Position numbers and translations under genes: made by a program
Shown here: positions 1 through 13,500 of the stretch, piece by piece
Numbering within the stretch: the stretch's first letter is position 1
Layout: every line of letters starts with the position of its first letter
NCBI GenBank assembly: GCA_031763025.1
Contig: JASSKH010000026.1
Coordinates: 3,652,240-3,716,239, forward strand
From: Macrocystis pyrifera
Taxonomy: Eukaryota > Sar > Phaeophyceae > Laminariales > Laminariaceae
Length of the DNA stretch: 64,000 nt
Reading direction: 5' to 3'
The notes under the pieces: generated by a model
Told to the model about the DNA's origin: nothing
What the model saw: the letters and a program-made list of their open reading frames with translations, nothing else
Database searches by the model: none

Positions 1-69
1 GGTTCAATGCCGTCTATTGACACTCTTTTCTGCTGCAAGCTATTGTATATAGAGGTGACGAAGTTGATT

Positions 70-480
70 AATAGTTCAATGGGATCGGTTTTGCATCGGG
101 CTCAGCTTTTTCATTTTTCAATGGGATTGGCTGCGTATCGAGGTACGTAATGTTTTTGTTTTTGTCAGTTTTTGATGGGATCGATTGTGTACAGTAGGCG
201 ATAGCAGTGAAGAATCTCCCATTTCGGCTTAGGCTCACGCTTTATTGTGATGTCAACCTTAAGCACAGGATCTTATAGGCTATTATTATACCTGGTAGGA
301 TTTAGAGTGGCGTCATCGCTGAGCGCAAATAGTCAGCTGCATATTCTTATATAAAACATATTTCAGCCTGAAATTCTTGACGTACAACTTCTTAACGTAT
401 GTCGCGTGCTGTATCGGGCTTGGCTCTTTTTCTTTTTGTGATGGGGTTGAGTGTTTGTCGGGCTTAGCCTTTTAATGTTT
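70..480. repeat. Loose direct repeats, unit about 55-60 bp
   Basis: A motif of the form CAATGGGATCGG followed by a GTATCG or CATCGGGCT-like stretch and a T-rich tail recurs near 79, 118, 174 and 438. The copies are strongly diverged. No coding potential was seen here. The stretch lies upstream of the first recognised exon of the WW gene, so it is either intron or 5' flank. Confidence 0.4.
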
Positions 481-552
481 CGACGGGGTGTTTACACCAC
501 TTATTCGAGAAAGAGGTTGAGGGTCACTGCTGTGTAGGACACGGAAAACAAC

Positions 553-582
553 TAAGCCTAAGCCTAAGCCTAAGCCTAAGCC
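553..582. repeat. (TAAGCC)5 microsatellite
   Basis: Five perfect tandem copies of TAAGCC. It resembles a telomere-type hexamer but is short, isolated and not the usual plant or algal telomere unit. Confidence 0.9.
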
Positions 583-1395
583 GATCGTAACCCGTCAACC
601 ATTGGTTAGTATCCGCTCCTTTGTCTCGTACACAGTGTGCCTCAATAAGAGAGTGACAAACGCGGGACCCGTTCGATGGGCGAACATGGAAGGGGAGTGA
701 TATCATTCGTTTGTGTGTCCGGGCGCGCTTGTTAATGTTGGATGTCGTATCGATTTTTGTTTGACATATCGAAGTATCGCACTTTCGATTACGTCGTTTC
801 GAACGTGTTCCCCCCCCCCGTGTTTTTTATGCTGACACATTGAACGAGAGCCTCGATGCATCAAATGTCGACATCATGCCGATTCACTTTGTATGGAACT
901 TGATTCTCATACGTGCAATATCCAACACTGATGCTATTACCCTTGGCGACGTCAGCCCCCCCCACGCCCGCCTGCCCCGTCGCCCCGCGTGTATACATGG
1001 CGAGTGAGTTTTGAACGAAAACTACTGTCAACATGTTGTAGACCACTATGCACAACCATAAACACCGCACGTAGTATGACACTGACACATAATGGTAGCT
1101 CGCAGCGGTGAGTTACGAGGAAACCATCGATCTCACAGCTGATGCTTTTTTGTTTGTAACTTTTCAAATACGGTGGGTTTGTACCCCGCTGCCTCAAGAG
1201 AGGGCGCTCTAAGATAATAACACCGTTAGCATAAGTCAGATCGACTGGACCACGGCCTGTATACACTAAAGCTGCGCCGTTTCTACTTCTGTGCATAATG
1301 ATAAGAGATAACGTCACGTAGTAAGAGGTGATTTCGGGCTGTACCACACCACTTCTCTCAAGTCGGGGCACCCACCGCGTGTACATGTATGACAG

Positions 1396-1593
1396 ACGCT
1401 TTGGTTCGAGAACCCGCTGGGAGACTTCAACACCGAGGAATTTCCATATCACACTCAGCTCGTCAACGTCTTTTTCATCGACATCGATGCGGACGTGGAG
1501 TCCATCGGCGAGGAGATCGTGGACGTCAAGATCCCGTACGAACGGGTCAAAATCACAGCCGGCGGTTCCTTCACAGCTACTCAGAATCACATG
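1396..1593 (+). CDS. WW gene, exon 1 of those found (extracellular-like segment)
   Basis: The acceptor is GTATGACAG before 1396 and the donor is ATG|GTGAGA after 1593. The exon is 66 codons, phase 0 to 0. It opens TLWFENPLGDF and carries VFFIDIDADVESIGEEIVD, a balanced acidic and beta-strand-like composition quite unlike the surrounding repeats. I do not recognise the domain. Confidence 0.65.
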
Positions 1594-4500
1594 GTGAGAG
1601 GCCGGACAATGCACGCTCTCCTGGGGACCTTGGTTGGCGTGAACAACGAAGTTTGCAAAGGTCGTCAGAGTACCAGCAACAAATTATTGGGACTCAGTCA
1701 TTGACTATCGAGTCCGAGACCTTTTGAAGTACCGAGTCCCCAGAGTGCCAGAAGCTGAAATGCCTACTGTCTATACGAGCAATACATATCGTCCACCCTC
1801 TCTCCACCAACGACACATCAACGCGCAGAAAATATGGCGGCAGCAGTTACAAGCACCCTGGCGCAGCGAGTTCCTAGCAGCCTACGTGGCGATAATATGC
1901 TATTTATTTTGTTTTTGCCATTTAGCAGATTAACTGTGCTCGGCAGCACGAGCTTTCAACGTCGATCACGCAGTACTACTGCTGCAGCACCAGAATCAAG
2001 AAAACCAAAGGGAAAGCAAACAAGGATAAAAAACTATTGGACTACAGTAGACTACTGGACTACGGTAGCCTACAGGGTTACGGCAACTTCAACGTTGATC
2101 ACACCCTAAAACATCCATGCTGGCAATAAGAACCCAAAACAGAAAAAACACTATGCACCGCAGTAGTCTAACTTGCTTGCTGTACTCTACTTCCGGCTTA
2201 CCAGCGACGACGTTGTCCACAACTGTCGCATCTTGGTGGCAATACGTTTTATTTGTTCTAGAAGTCGCCCCCCGACCACGGCCAATTCAGTACCTGCTAG
2301 GTCCTCACTTCGTACCCACTACATCCGTAGGAGGTTCTACTACGGAGTTGGAGGCGTCCTGCGTTTTCGTTGGTGCGGCTGGTTGAGGTAGGGAGCGGAA
2401 GAGGGGGGGGGGGGGGGGGGGGGTAGGGTTTGTGTAAGGGGCAGGGGGCGTACTCATTTGTTGCTAGCGTTAGTCGTTACGACCATTGACCACGCATCCC
2501 TTTCGAGACGGAGCACCTGTATTACTCCTAAGGGAGACACCTCCAACATTTGGGGGCTCATTGGGTCGTTTCCATGTTTTGCGTAAAAAATATCTGCTAA
2601 TCTTATCCCCTCAGGAGGGGGAGGGGGGTGGGGGCGGGTGTACTCATTATCATGCATGGCCGTAGTCGTACGACCATGGACCCTCGGGGGGGGAGGGGGA
2701 GGTGATAAGTTATTACTGCCGAATACAGACGGTACTGTATCGCCTTCGAGCTCTGGCCACTCCGTGGCAAGCGACCCTTCGTGGTCATCAGCAGAGACGC
2801 GCGTGTCGTCATTTTTTGTTTCAAATTACGCTGCTTTGTGGGTGTACGTATATCGTCTGCGGAACGCCTTCCGTACCCATACATAGTAGCGGAGCGGGAC
2901 GCCGACAAGGCTGTTGGCTGTTTGCGGAATACCAGGTATATCCTAGATACGAAGTATACACTAAGGACCCCTGAGTTTGACGGTCAGCTCTGATTGTTAG
3001 CTCAGTGGTCATGGCGTATATCTATCAAACACACAATCTGGGGCCCACCTGGCTGCTATTGTTGAGCCAGGACTTAATAATTTCACGAGGGTTGCAATCC
3101 CTTTGTAACAGCACTGCCCCGAACAGGCGGGGTTATGGCGCTTCTTTTTGCCCGGAAGTGTATGACATTAATCTAGTGCTTCCGTCGCTACCCTCCCCGT
3201 TAAGGAATAAATGTCGCTGCCGCTTATATTTATGAGTGGTACATATATTTTTGCGTGGTATTTCGAACGTATGCCGTTTTCGATGAGGTATACGAGATTC
3301 CATTGGATTGAAGCCTCTAATAACCGAACACCGGCCACCAGGTGTTGAGCTTGACGGAGTTTTCTGGTATCACGAAGACGGGCCGAAGAAAGGACAGGGA
3401 ACAGACCTTCTCGCAGGTGTGCACAATTCGTTTTCGTTTCGTTTTCGTTTTCGTCTTTCGGCTTTTGATTTTGGTTAAGGTCTCGAATTCGTTTTCATTT
3501 TTCGTTTTCGGTTTTCGGTTTTCGGTTTCGGTTTCGTGTTTCTCAATTTCAGTTTTCGGCTGAGGTTTTTCATTGCGATATCAGTTTTCGGTTTCGGTTT
3601 TCGGTTTCGGTTTCGTATTCGGATTGAGTTTTGGGTTTTCGGTTTCGATTTCGGTTTTCGGCTTCGGCTTTGGCTTCTGTTTTGGACCCTCTGCTTTGGC
3701 TTCGGTTTTGGCTTCTGCTTTGGCTTCCGGTTTTCGGTTTCGGTTTCGGTTTTTGGCTACGGCTTTGGATTTCGGCTATAGTTTCGGTTTCAGCTTCGGC
3801 TTCGGCTTTGGGTTTCGGTTTCGGTTTCCTGGTTTCGTTTCCGGTTTTCTGCTTGTGTTTCTGTTTTTCAATTTGTTTTCGGTGTCAGGTTTTTCATTTT
3901 TTCGGTTCTGGTTGCGTTATCGGTTCGATTTCGGCTTCAGTTTCGATTTCATTTTCTGTTTCTGTCTCGGATTTTGGTTCCATTCACCGCCGTGTGCTGC
4001 GCGACTTCGACACAAGACAAACACTGGCGTGCTAAGCAAGGGCTACTGTTCAATGTCGTGGGAATGTATCCATAAATCCCTTTTTTCCATGTGTGACTCG
4101 AGGGGCGGCTAAAAACTCAGCCCGGAGTTTGACGGTCGAGGGGATAACCGTAAGTTGTGTCCTAGGCATCCAAAACGACCAAGGTATACCTCGGCAGAGA
4201 AGGTAGTTATTAGCCAGTTTCTCGACCCCAGCATGGTTTTTACTTCGCGTACAAGATAACGCGGATTGACCCTATCCCGAACCCTGCACCCTAACCCTAT
4301 AATCCAATCAAACATCATTACTGCTACTGCTACTATTAATACTACACTCCCGACCAACGACACGTCAGTATTTTGGATCTCCGAATATTAATCCAATTAA
4401 AACGACTATTTTTCCACCAACGGAACATCAGGTATGTTGGGTCTCCGAACAAGTGGTAAGCTCCATACCCTCCTTATTTCCTCCAACCGGCCATCGTTAC

Positions 4501-7500
4501 CACGGCTGTTACCACCGTTCCGTTGTGTCCCACGGCTGCCTAACTTTCGAGCACGTCTGTTCCCGTTCTCCATCGCCACGTTGGAGAATCATTTGTTTAT
4601 CCCCGAAAAAACGAGCCACTGTCATCATACTTTGTATACTCGTATACTGTTTGTATGTGCCCACTAAACTGTCGTTGCCCCCTTGCGCTTCTAACACGTG
4701 CCAATTCCACAACCCCCGCTCTCGCGGACCCACTATCCCCCCCCCCCCCCCCCCGATTTTTTGTTGCGCGCATAATTCCGGCATATCTTCAGAGTACAAT
4801 AACCCGTAGGAAACTATGCTACCCGTGCCAACTCCGCCCGTCTCGCTCTCAAACCTATCGCCCTTCCGCGCATGGTGCAAGCAATGTCTGCCTGGTCGGT
4901 GAAAACCCGACGTGCTCCGTGCCAGCATCGCAGGGATGCGAGGGTCTATGGTCATACGACTACGGTCATGCGTGATATCGAGTACACCCCCCCCCCGCCG
5001 CCGCCGCGCGATGCTTTTTGTTTTTGGTGCCCATCTCGTGTTCCGGGCATGTATATATTTTTGTCATCAGAGTACGACAGCCGGTAAGCAGAATTGGGTC
5101 TGGCCCGACGATTTTGGTTCGTTAGAGGCCGCATTCTTGCAGGTGCAGGTGTCGATCAGCAAGTTCGAGTACACCAGCATCGAGGAGGTCGATCCTGTCG
5201 ACGGCTGGACGATCATCGGCGCCATTGGTGGCGCTTGGCGTGAGTGCTACATATTGAACGATTTTATCGAGTTCTGTTATGTACGATATGTCGAGTTTCG
5301 ATCGTTCGTATTTCGATATTTCATATTTCGATACATGGAAGCTTCCGATACGATATCCGACACTATGATATATCATATAGTGAACGCACAATTTGGAACG
5401 GTGTAACGAAGGCTTGAAGACGTTTATTATGAGTGCTGTATGGCGGAGGATATCGGACTATGCTCGAGTTCAATTACGTATATATGCGATATATATATCT
5501 AAATTTTATACTTCGTGATATCGAAACTTCGGATACGATATCCAACGTTATACAGTATACGATAAATATCGAAGTTTGGTACATCGATATGTCGAAACCT
5601 TGGGTACGATATCTAACAATATATACGATATGTATCGAAGTTTGATGCTTCGATATATCGAAACTTTGGATATGACATCAATATACGATATATGAAAGTT
5701 TAACACTTCGAAATATCGGAACTTTCGACCCGATATCCAAAATAGCCCCTTGGCGCCGTACGGTTGAAGGCGTTTGGCGTAAGTTCTACTGCTGTAATCA
5801 TGTATGTCAAACGATACTCTAGCTCGGTACGGTGCAGCTGCTGCAGTTCTCGACACCACATAAGAATACTCATATTTAGGGCCAGGCTCAAATTAACATT
5901 TCGATCCCAGGGATGGGCAACGTGCTGAGAGCGCACTCAGCGCGGTGTATTGATCCCGGGCGGGTACCCCTTGCTCGGGGCAGAAGGCCTAATCCAGTCG
6001 AATCTAAGCCTTGCATTGGATGATCGGCGGCAGTGAAAAGTACCTGGTAATACTGTACGGTAGTAACACTACGATATTTTCAGTGAAAAAAAAAACAAAT
6101 CCTAACGACGTCTCGGGCGAAAAAAACGACTATATTTATCTTCAACTCCCAATCTGTTAAGGGCTGTCGTCGCATACCATATATGCCGAATATCGATGTA
6201 TCGAAACTTTTGCTACGATACCCAACACTGGATACAATGGGTGCACGCACGCCTTGGGGCGGTGTGACGACGGATTCGAGGCGTTTGGCGTGAGCGTAAT
6301 TGAATAGTGGGGGTGGTGGATATGGAACGACAGCGGACATCGATATGTGTATACGATACCGCCCACCGAGACACCCCGCCTTCCAAACGCTGAGGGTATG
6401 ACGTCACGTTGAAGTCACGTTATTCATCTGGTTTCGTGTTTACTTCAATGCCACATTGTTGGTATGAACGGAGCATGTCATCAGCCGCCAGTCTAAAGTC
6501 AACTGATAGGTGAATGACGTTTGTTTTCGATCACCAGCGATACACACCAACGTGCATATCGTACGTGACGCTCTTCTGTGTTGTGCCGCTTTCCGCCGTT
6601 TGTTGTTGAACGCACAAAGAGTTCGTGGTGATAGGTTTCGGGGTCTTCTTCGTTTTCTCCGAGAAGCAGGCGCCGGACCGGAAGATGCGAAATTTAAAAA
6701 AAACGATGGCAAAGCCCGCCGCCACACTCAACAAGCGCCTGTCCAGCACCAGCTCGAGGCCATCGCAGCAGGTACGTGTGTAGCAGGTATCATGGTGTCG
6801 TCACGGCTAACGTCGGACCGCCGACTTAGGCCGCCAGTACCGTTCCCTCCGGTTGCGTGCTGGTACTGCCGTGCACGTTCTTTTTTTTTGTGGTCGGTAT
6901 TTCTTCCATCCCTTGGTACACGTTGGCTTTTTTTTTGTTCTGACGACGGGACAACTTTCAAGGAGGTAATCTAAAAAAGTGATCATGGTGTCACCGTCAT
7001 CAGCATCGTCGTCATAAGATTATCAGACTAATTGTCGCCGTAGTCATCATCATGACCATGATCATTGTCGTCATGATCAGGATCATGATTGTTAACATTG
7101 TCATGAACATTATCACAATCATTATCGTAATCATCACGATCATCGCAATCATCGTAATCATCGTCATCAGCATCATCATTATCGTAATCGCCGTCATCAT
7201 CATTATTATCCTCATCCGCTTTTTACTCAGTAGTAGTGTACCCGCATTAACGTCATCGTCTCCTTCATCACCATCATCACCATCATCACCATCGTTCTCC
7301 TTTTTTTCGTCCGTTCCTGCCTCTCTCCATGCTTGAAACTTTGGACGCATCGGACAGATTACATTCGAAAAAAAGACATGATCCCGTTGCCCATTCTACA
7401 TGAAGTTGATGCATCAACAGTGAAAATGCACCCCCCCCCCCCCCCCAACCCCAACACCCCTCGCCTTTCTTTCAACGTTCGTAGAGTGGTCAGCAGGACT

Positions 7501-10500
7501 TTGAAATAGACGCGACAGACGAGGACCTACCCATGGAATGGATCAAGAAGCAAACCAGGACCGGAAGCGTGTACTACTACAACGTCATGACTGGCTCCAG
7601 AAGGACCAGCAGCCCCAACGAAGTGGACGCCGACCCAAGCGGAAGCGGAGGCGCTAGAGCAGCTGTCGCACCGCCACCCCCGCCACTGCCCCCCCGCTCG
7701 ACTGCAGTCCACAACGTTTTCCGAGTGAGTGATTCGTTTCTGCTTTCGGAGTCAATCAACCAGTCAACCAATCAAGGCTTGGAGTGTGTCATCGACACCA
7801 TCTTTACAGCGTAAGCTCGACGATGACACCAGGAGACGACGGAGGGCTGTGTAAACCTTGGCCCAGATTTAACTCAACATGGTTGAGGTGTGCTTGATTT
7901 TACATAACCCCTAACTCTGGCCCTGACACTAACCCTAACCCCAACCGCCTGGAAAAAATCTCGGAATGAGCATGAAATGGAGAGAAAGTGAGGATCATCA
8001 ACCATTTTTTCGTCGAAGATGGGGCAAATCGTAAAAATTCTGCTTAGCCAACGCGCACAGAAACAGCGGCTTTGCACGTCGGCGGGAGTACCTGTGGGCT
8101 GGGCTGCACCCGGTTTAGATCACTGCTGCTGTCCGCTGTGTGGACCTTTGTTTTGTTTTCGAGAGGGCGCTGTATGCCTACGTCGAGTCGGTGTAGTTTT
8201 CCCGCAAACTGCGCTGTAATAGGTGGGGCCGTTAGCGGATATAGAAGGCGAGCGTCCCCCCTTTGTTCGAGGGATGGCGGGGACGACGAGGCCTAACCCG
8301 ACGACAGCAGCCGCAGCCGCAGCAGACGCAGCCGCTCGAGGGTTTCCATGGAGGCGTCCGGGTGGGCGTTCGGGCTGCTGCTGTTGATAAATGGTTGGTA
8401 TACGGTTGTTGTTGTGTTGTCATATTAATGTTATAACATCGTTGTTTTACTCTTGCTATACCGTGGTGTTGTTGCCTTCTAGGGGTGCTCGGGGAGGTGA
8501 CACGCGATGCTTCATGTTTGAAACCGTCCCGCGCCCCCCCCCCCTGCTCGCTTCTCTACAGGGTGCGCACAAATCTCAAGAAAATGGATCTAGTGCTTCG
8601 CAAGAATCTGCGTACGGAACGGTGAGAGAGGGCGATAGATGAAGTGGCGTTTTTCGGTCGGGGTCTAATTGCAAGCGCCAATATATCTTTGGCCGATGGT
8701 ATCCCACTGTTTCGTGGCCGTAAGGAGGGAGAGGGGTGTCGATGAACTTTTTCGCTACTTCGTGGGGTGGCATGGGCCATGAACCGCGCCTATCGAGTAC
8801 TATAGGAGCTATCAAAGGTATCACATTAATGTACTAGTTGTAGTGTTGGGAGTTCCAACAGGCCGCTCGTCATGGGGATGAAACTGTTGGCTTCTTGACA
8901 CTTTTGGTGACGGGCGTCAACTTTCCTTCGTTGCCTGAGAGGAGCTGTTCATGACGTGCACAAAATGATAGCCGTCATTATGACCCACTGTTTTTTCTTC
9001 CCTCTTATCATGCATGCTACCGAAGTAGACAGGAGCCCTCGTACACTTGGTGTCACTGCAAATATACTCGCTTGCAAAAACCAGAACACGGCTGGGCGCG
9101 GATAGTACTGATTTAGTGTATAGAGCGGTGGTACGGTAGAAAATTGCACTTTTTGAGCCGAAACGTTTCCCGCGGAGAGAGCTTCTCAACCATCAATTCA
9201 ACCATGGCAACGCTCAGACTACCCAATGAGTTTAGGACCGACAAGTCTAATATTCGAGCATTATCTGTTTCATGCCTATCTAGCACATTCCATACTCGTT
9301 CGATGCCAATCTGGCTTATTTGTGATTCGTTAGATGCCTGTCTAGCCCAGTCATTAGTAGTTTGATGCCTACTATCTAACCCTTTCGCTTTTCGCTAGAT
9401 GCCCATTTAGCCCTTTCATTTTTCGGCAGGTGCCTATCTAGCCCAGCCAATGGGGTTTTTGTAGCTGTGTAGCTCTTTTTCACTGCCGGTTGTTAGGTGA
9501 GGTGGAGTTCCTCGAAGGAGGAGCCTCAGGAAATTTAGGTCCTGCCCCTGCCGGAGTACACAGTTTTTGCGTCGTGCGTCGGTTTCTCCTCATGTACAGG
9601 GATGTCGGCGGATCGTGCCACCCCCCCCCCTCCAGCCCCCCCAATCCCACGAATGACGAAACGACAACCGCAGACGTCCCCCCCCCGCGAGCGCCAAGCC
9701 TGCATTGAAAAAACGTATTCTCTTCTGTCGAGAGTGTGGATTGTACGTGTTAGATCCTACGTGTAGCCATTTCGTGACACCGTGGCTATGCAGTCATCCT
9801 AACCCGTCCTGCAGACCTTGGACCGCCGTAAAACCCATTTGTTTCGCGGTCGGCGCATCCGCTCGGCTAGGACAGTCTTATTTCGCGTGGTGCACATCCT
9901 GGGAACCTCTAAAGTACCTTTGGCACCCACTCCTCCGTCGCCCTGACCTGTCCTGTCCTGTCCCGTTGGTTTCGTGTGTCCCAAGAGCAACGGGCACGGT
10001 AGCAACGGCGACCACCTTCCCCCGGGCTGGATTGCGCGGACGGACGAGAACGGCAGATTTTGTGAGCTTCCGCCATGGGGAGGAAGGAGGATTTGTAATG
10101 TTTCTACTGAACCTGTTGGTATAGCTACAGTACTTCGTACACGCTTTTAGGGACTTGACCATACCGTATCACACTATCACATGGGTGATAGGATATCACA
10201 CCCCCTCGGACCAATTTTTACGTTGAATTTCTCTCGGCCACGGGAAGGGTGCAAACGCCGAGCGATGTGTCAACATAAATATCTCGACGACATCTTCCCC
10301 AGGCCGCCATTTTGAGGTCAGCCAGTCAGGCTGCCAGGTTTCGTCCAGTGACCAAGCCAACAACGATGCTCAGAGAGTGGTACGACAAACATGCTGTGCT
10401 TGGTGAACTCGTCCTGGTTTGAGCTGGCACTGTAACAACGGTAGACGGCTGACAACACCGCCTCCCTTTTCACTACAGTAGTACCATGGGTTTCGTCGCC

Positions 10501-13500
10501 AAAGATGGGTTCCGAAAAGGCTCACTAGGCGTTTGCACGTCTACGTCGAGAGCCAAGGGTGGTCTTCAAACGAACGACATATGCATGGTTGATCGTAGTG
10601 GTACGACATGCAGAGACAGACGCGTTTCTTAACCCCTTTGGGCACCTCGAGGCAGCGACCAAAAAAACGATAACTTTTGGTGTTATCAACCATCTACGAG
10701 CAGAGTGAACGCCCAGCGGCGCGGGTGGGATCATGTTGCGCCCTTGACGTACGACTCGTTGCCTTTAACCATTGTAACTCGGGGAACGAATTTTTATCGT
10801 CCCCCAATTTCCGCATAGACCGTTGCTGTAGGTCGTCACAGTTTGTATCGTCAATTTTCCCCTCTGGAGGCCCCGGTTAACTGTTCTGTGCTACGGTAGT
10901 GCTTGGGGTTTTGAGCCGAACTATAACACTTTTCACTTGTGGATGGAGCTCCTCAACCATTGCAACTATTGCAAGTTCAACCATTGCAACCGCAGACTTA
11001 CCCAATAGGGCGTTTGCAAAGCGTTTGGTTGGGTTGCCTTTCTTGTAGTCTGTTTCCTACGCACCAGGTATATAATATCAATCCCAACCCACGAAAAATC
11101 AATGGCTGTGGGAAAAAAGTGACTAAAATTACGTCTTTAACCGAAGCATTCTTGTGGTTCGGGTATCTCTTTGGGTTGGTTAGCAGACGGGGTAACGACT
11201 GATTGGCTACGTAGAGCCTTCGGATTCACCTGTTTAACGAATCCGTTCCTCTTGTTTGTCAGTTTCATTTTTTTTATAACCCTACCAAATTGGATTATCG
11301 CAATCGCCCTAGTATCTTTGGGTCCGATGCGTGTTTCACAACAATACTCGTTTGGCACCTACAGTCAAAGATGTCAGGAGACAGCACTTTGACTCCTTGA
11401 CAGACAGCAAATGTGCCTTATTTTTCTTTGACCGACACCAAACTACTAGGGGCTAGTGCGGAACACTCGGCCTGCCTAAACCCTGGACAGACGGCGCACG
11501 TTTTCACTTTTGCTTGACATGTCTGCCGGCATCTTTGTCTTAAGGTCTTAGTCCGTGGGTCTACTGGTAAAAGGTTAACCGATCGCCTACCCAATCTAAG
11601 TGTTGTAAAAGGTTCGCCTTACAGTACCCCATGGGATTGTGTAAGCGGGGCTACTGTAAGCATGCATTGTTTCTTGACGTCGGTTGTTAGGTGAGGTACA
11701 TAGGGTTATAATTGCTTGAAAGATAGGACGCCGTACCAGAACACGCGTCTTCTGCTATGGTAGTGCTCTTACCCTACCCTGCCCTACCGTGATGCTGTTC
11801 GATTTGCGCGGGCCTTATTGGCGCCCACTCGCGGGAGCTACATTCAACACCGAAGTACTTGTTTTGCCCACTTGGATTGTTTTGTTACCACCGCTTCTAA
11901 AAAACCACGTTCCGAACTTTACCGAAGCGTCTCGTTGCCAAACAGGCTAAATATGAGGGAACACACAAGAATAGTGCACAGTAAGCTCCGTGCACCGCAC
12001 TAGCCGTTCGAGAGAGAAGGAGGGAGTGAAACGTCTACGATTGTTGTTTCTTCTCTCGCGGCCTCAGTACATACCATCGTGAAATACGTGTCGTCTTACA
12101 GACCCACGGAGCTGAAGAAAACCTGCGGCGACTTTTAAGCCGCCATCCCCACCCCCTGTTATCGTGCACGTTTCTTCTTCACACGTTTGTGTCCCACCAT
12201 CCACATTCACTCTCCACCTCCCCCCCTTCTACCGCTTCTTAGGTGTTCAACTTTCCTCGTTCCTTGTCTGCCGCACCATCCAGATTACTTGGACACTGTC
12301 TCGAAGACCACCCAATGGAGGCGACCTGCCATGCGCGTCCACTCCACCGGCGGCGTCGGGGTCCAGGCCGTTGACATCCCCATGGTGCACACGCGTCGGA
12401 CGTCGAACTCCTCCACCGCTGCGCTCGCTGCGCCCGCTCGCACCCCCGCCCCTTTTGCCGATATCCCTTCTACCTTCGCGCGACGTCGCACTAATACTGC
12501 GGTGCATCCCGCGGGGGACGCACTGATATCGTCGTTGGGGGGGACTGCGACGGAAGAACGGGGTGTTACCAGCGAGGTTCTGCCCCCGGATTGGGAACTG
12601 CGCACAGCTCCAGACGGCAAGAAATGTGAGCGAGCGAAGGGCCTCTCTATGCTAGTGACGTTTCGGCGCGTGAAGAGTGGATGTTGGTGCGCATTTTTGT
12701 GTGTGGACGACATATGCTACAAAAGACGATGTTGATATGGATGATGAGCCGACGGTTGCTATCATCTATTCAGATGGTGGGTGGTGGTGGATGGTGGTAG
12801 TGGTGGTGGTGGTGGTGGCGGCGGCGATGGCGGTGGAGGTGGTGTTGATGAGACGAGTACCTCAAGATCAATGTAACTACTGCTACATTTTTTCGCACTG
12901 CTGTTGTTGCGTTAGGATATCATTGGTGTAGTATCGTACTCTGCCTGGCCGGGCCTTGCCAAAATCGAGTACCGCCGGGGTGCTTGTGTTCGTGATTCTG
13001 ATTGTAAGAACAATTGCTCTGCCTAGGGTAGGATAGAATAGCCAGGGCACCCGAGGGGACTGCCTTCGCGTGGGGGCAGAAATCCGCCTCGTGCGGACGA
13101 GTTTACCGCTGTAAAACGAACCGCGCCCGTCGATGTTCGTCTCTTTCTTGCAGCCACAACAAGGTTATAACATAACATAACATACAGGGTATTCACTGTC
13201 GGGCACCAGGAAAACAAGCACTAGGAAAGGCGGGCTGCCATTACCAGGGAAATATGGCAATAGCTCCTGACCCGGTATATTGAATTTACTGTTGAACACA
13301 TGCTTTCCGACGGAAGAAACGGAGGCTGAGCCAATTCCCACCTGTGTCATACCTGGCACCATTTATGTTTTCTTTACAGTGGGGAGCATCCCTTTCTGCG
13401 CGCTTACCGGTCACATAGAGATAGTTTGATGGAGAGTGGCGGACGACCCCCAATCACACGCTCGGTTGGTCCAAACTGTTTCCGGCGAGAAACGCGTCAG

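Noticed and set aside
2985..3070. TTAGCTCAGTGGTCATGGCG resembling a tRNA D arm
   Set aside because: No B box or foldable acceptor stem follows.
3536..4112. Long Phe-rich frames on the + strand
   Set aside because: Pure artefact of the TTTCGG array; frames are open in several phases.
7012..7350. Met/Ile-rich frames on both strands
   Set aside because: Trinucleotide CAT array; no protein expected.
12247..12713. Minus-strand frames of 86 and 142 codons
   Set aside because: Shadows of the GC-rich WW exon 7 on the + strand.
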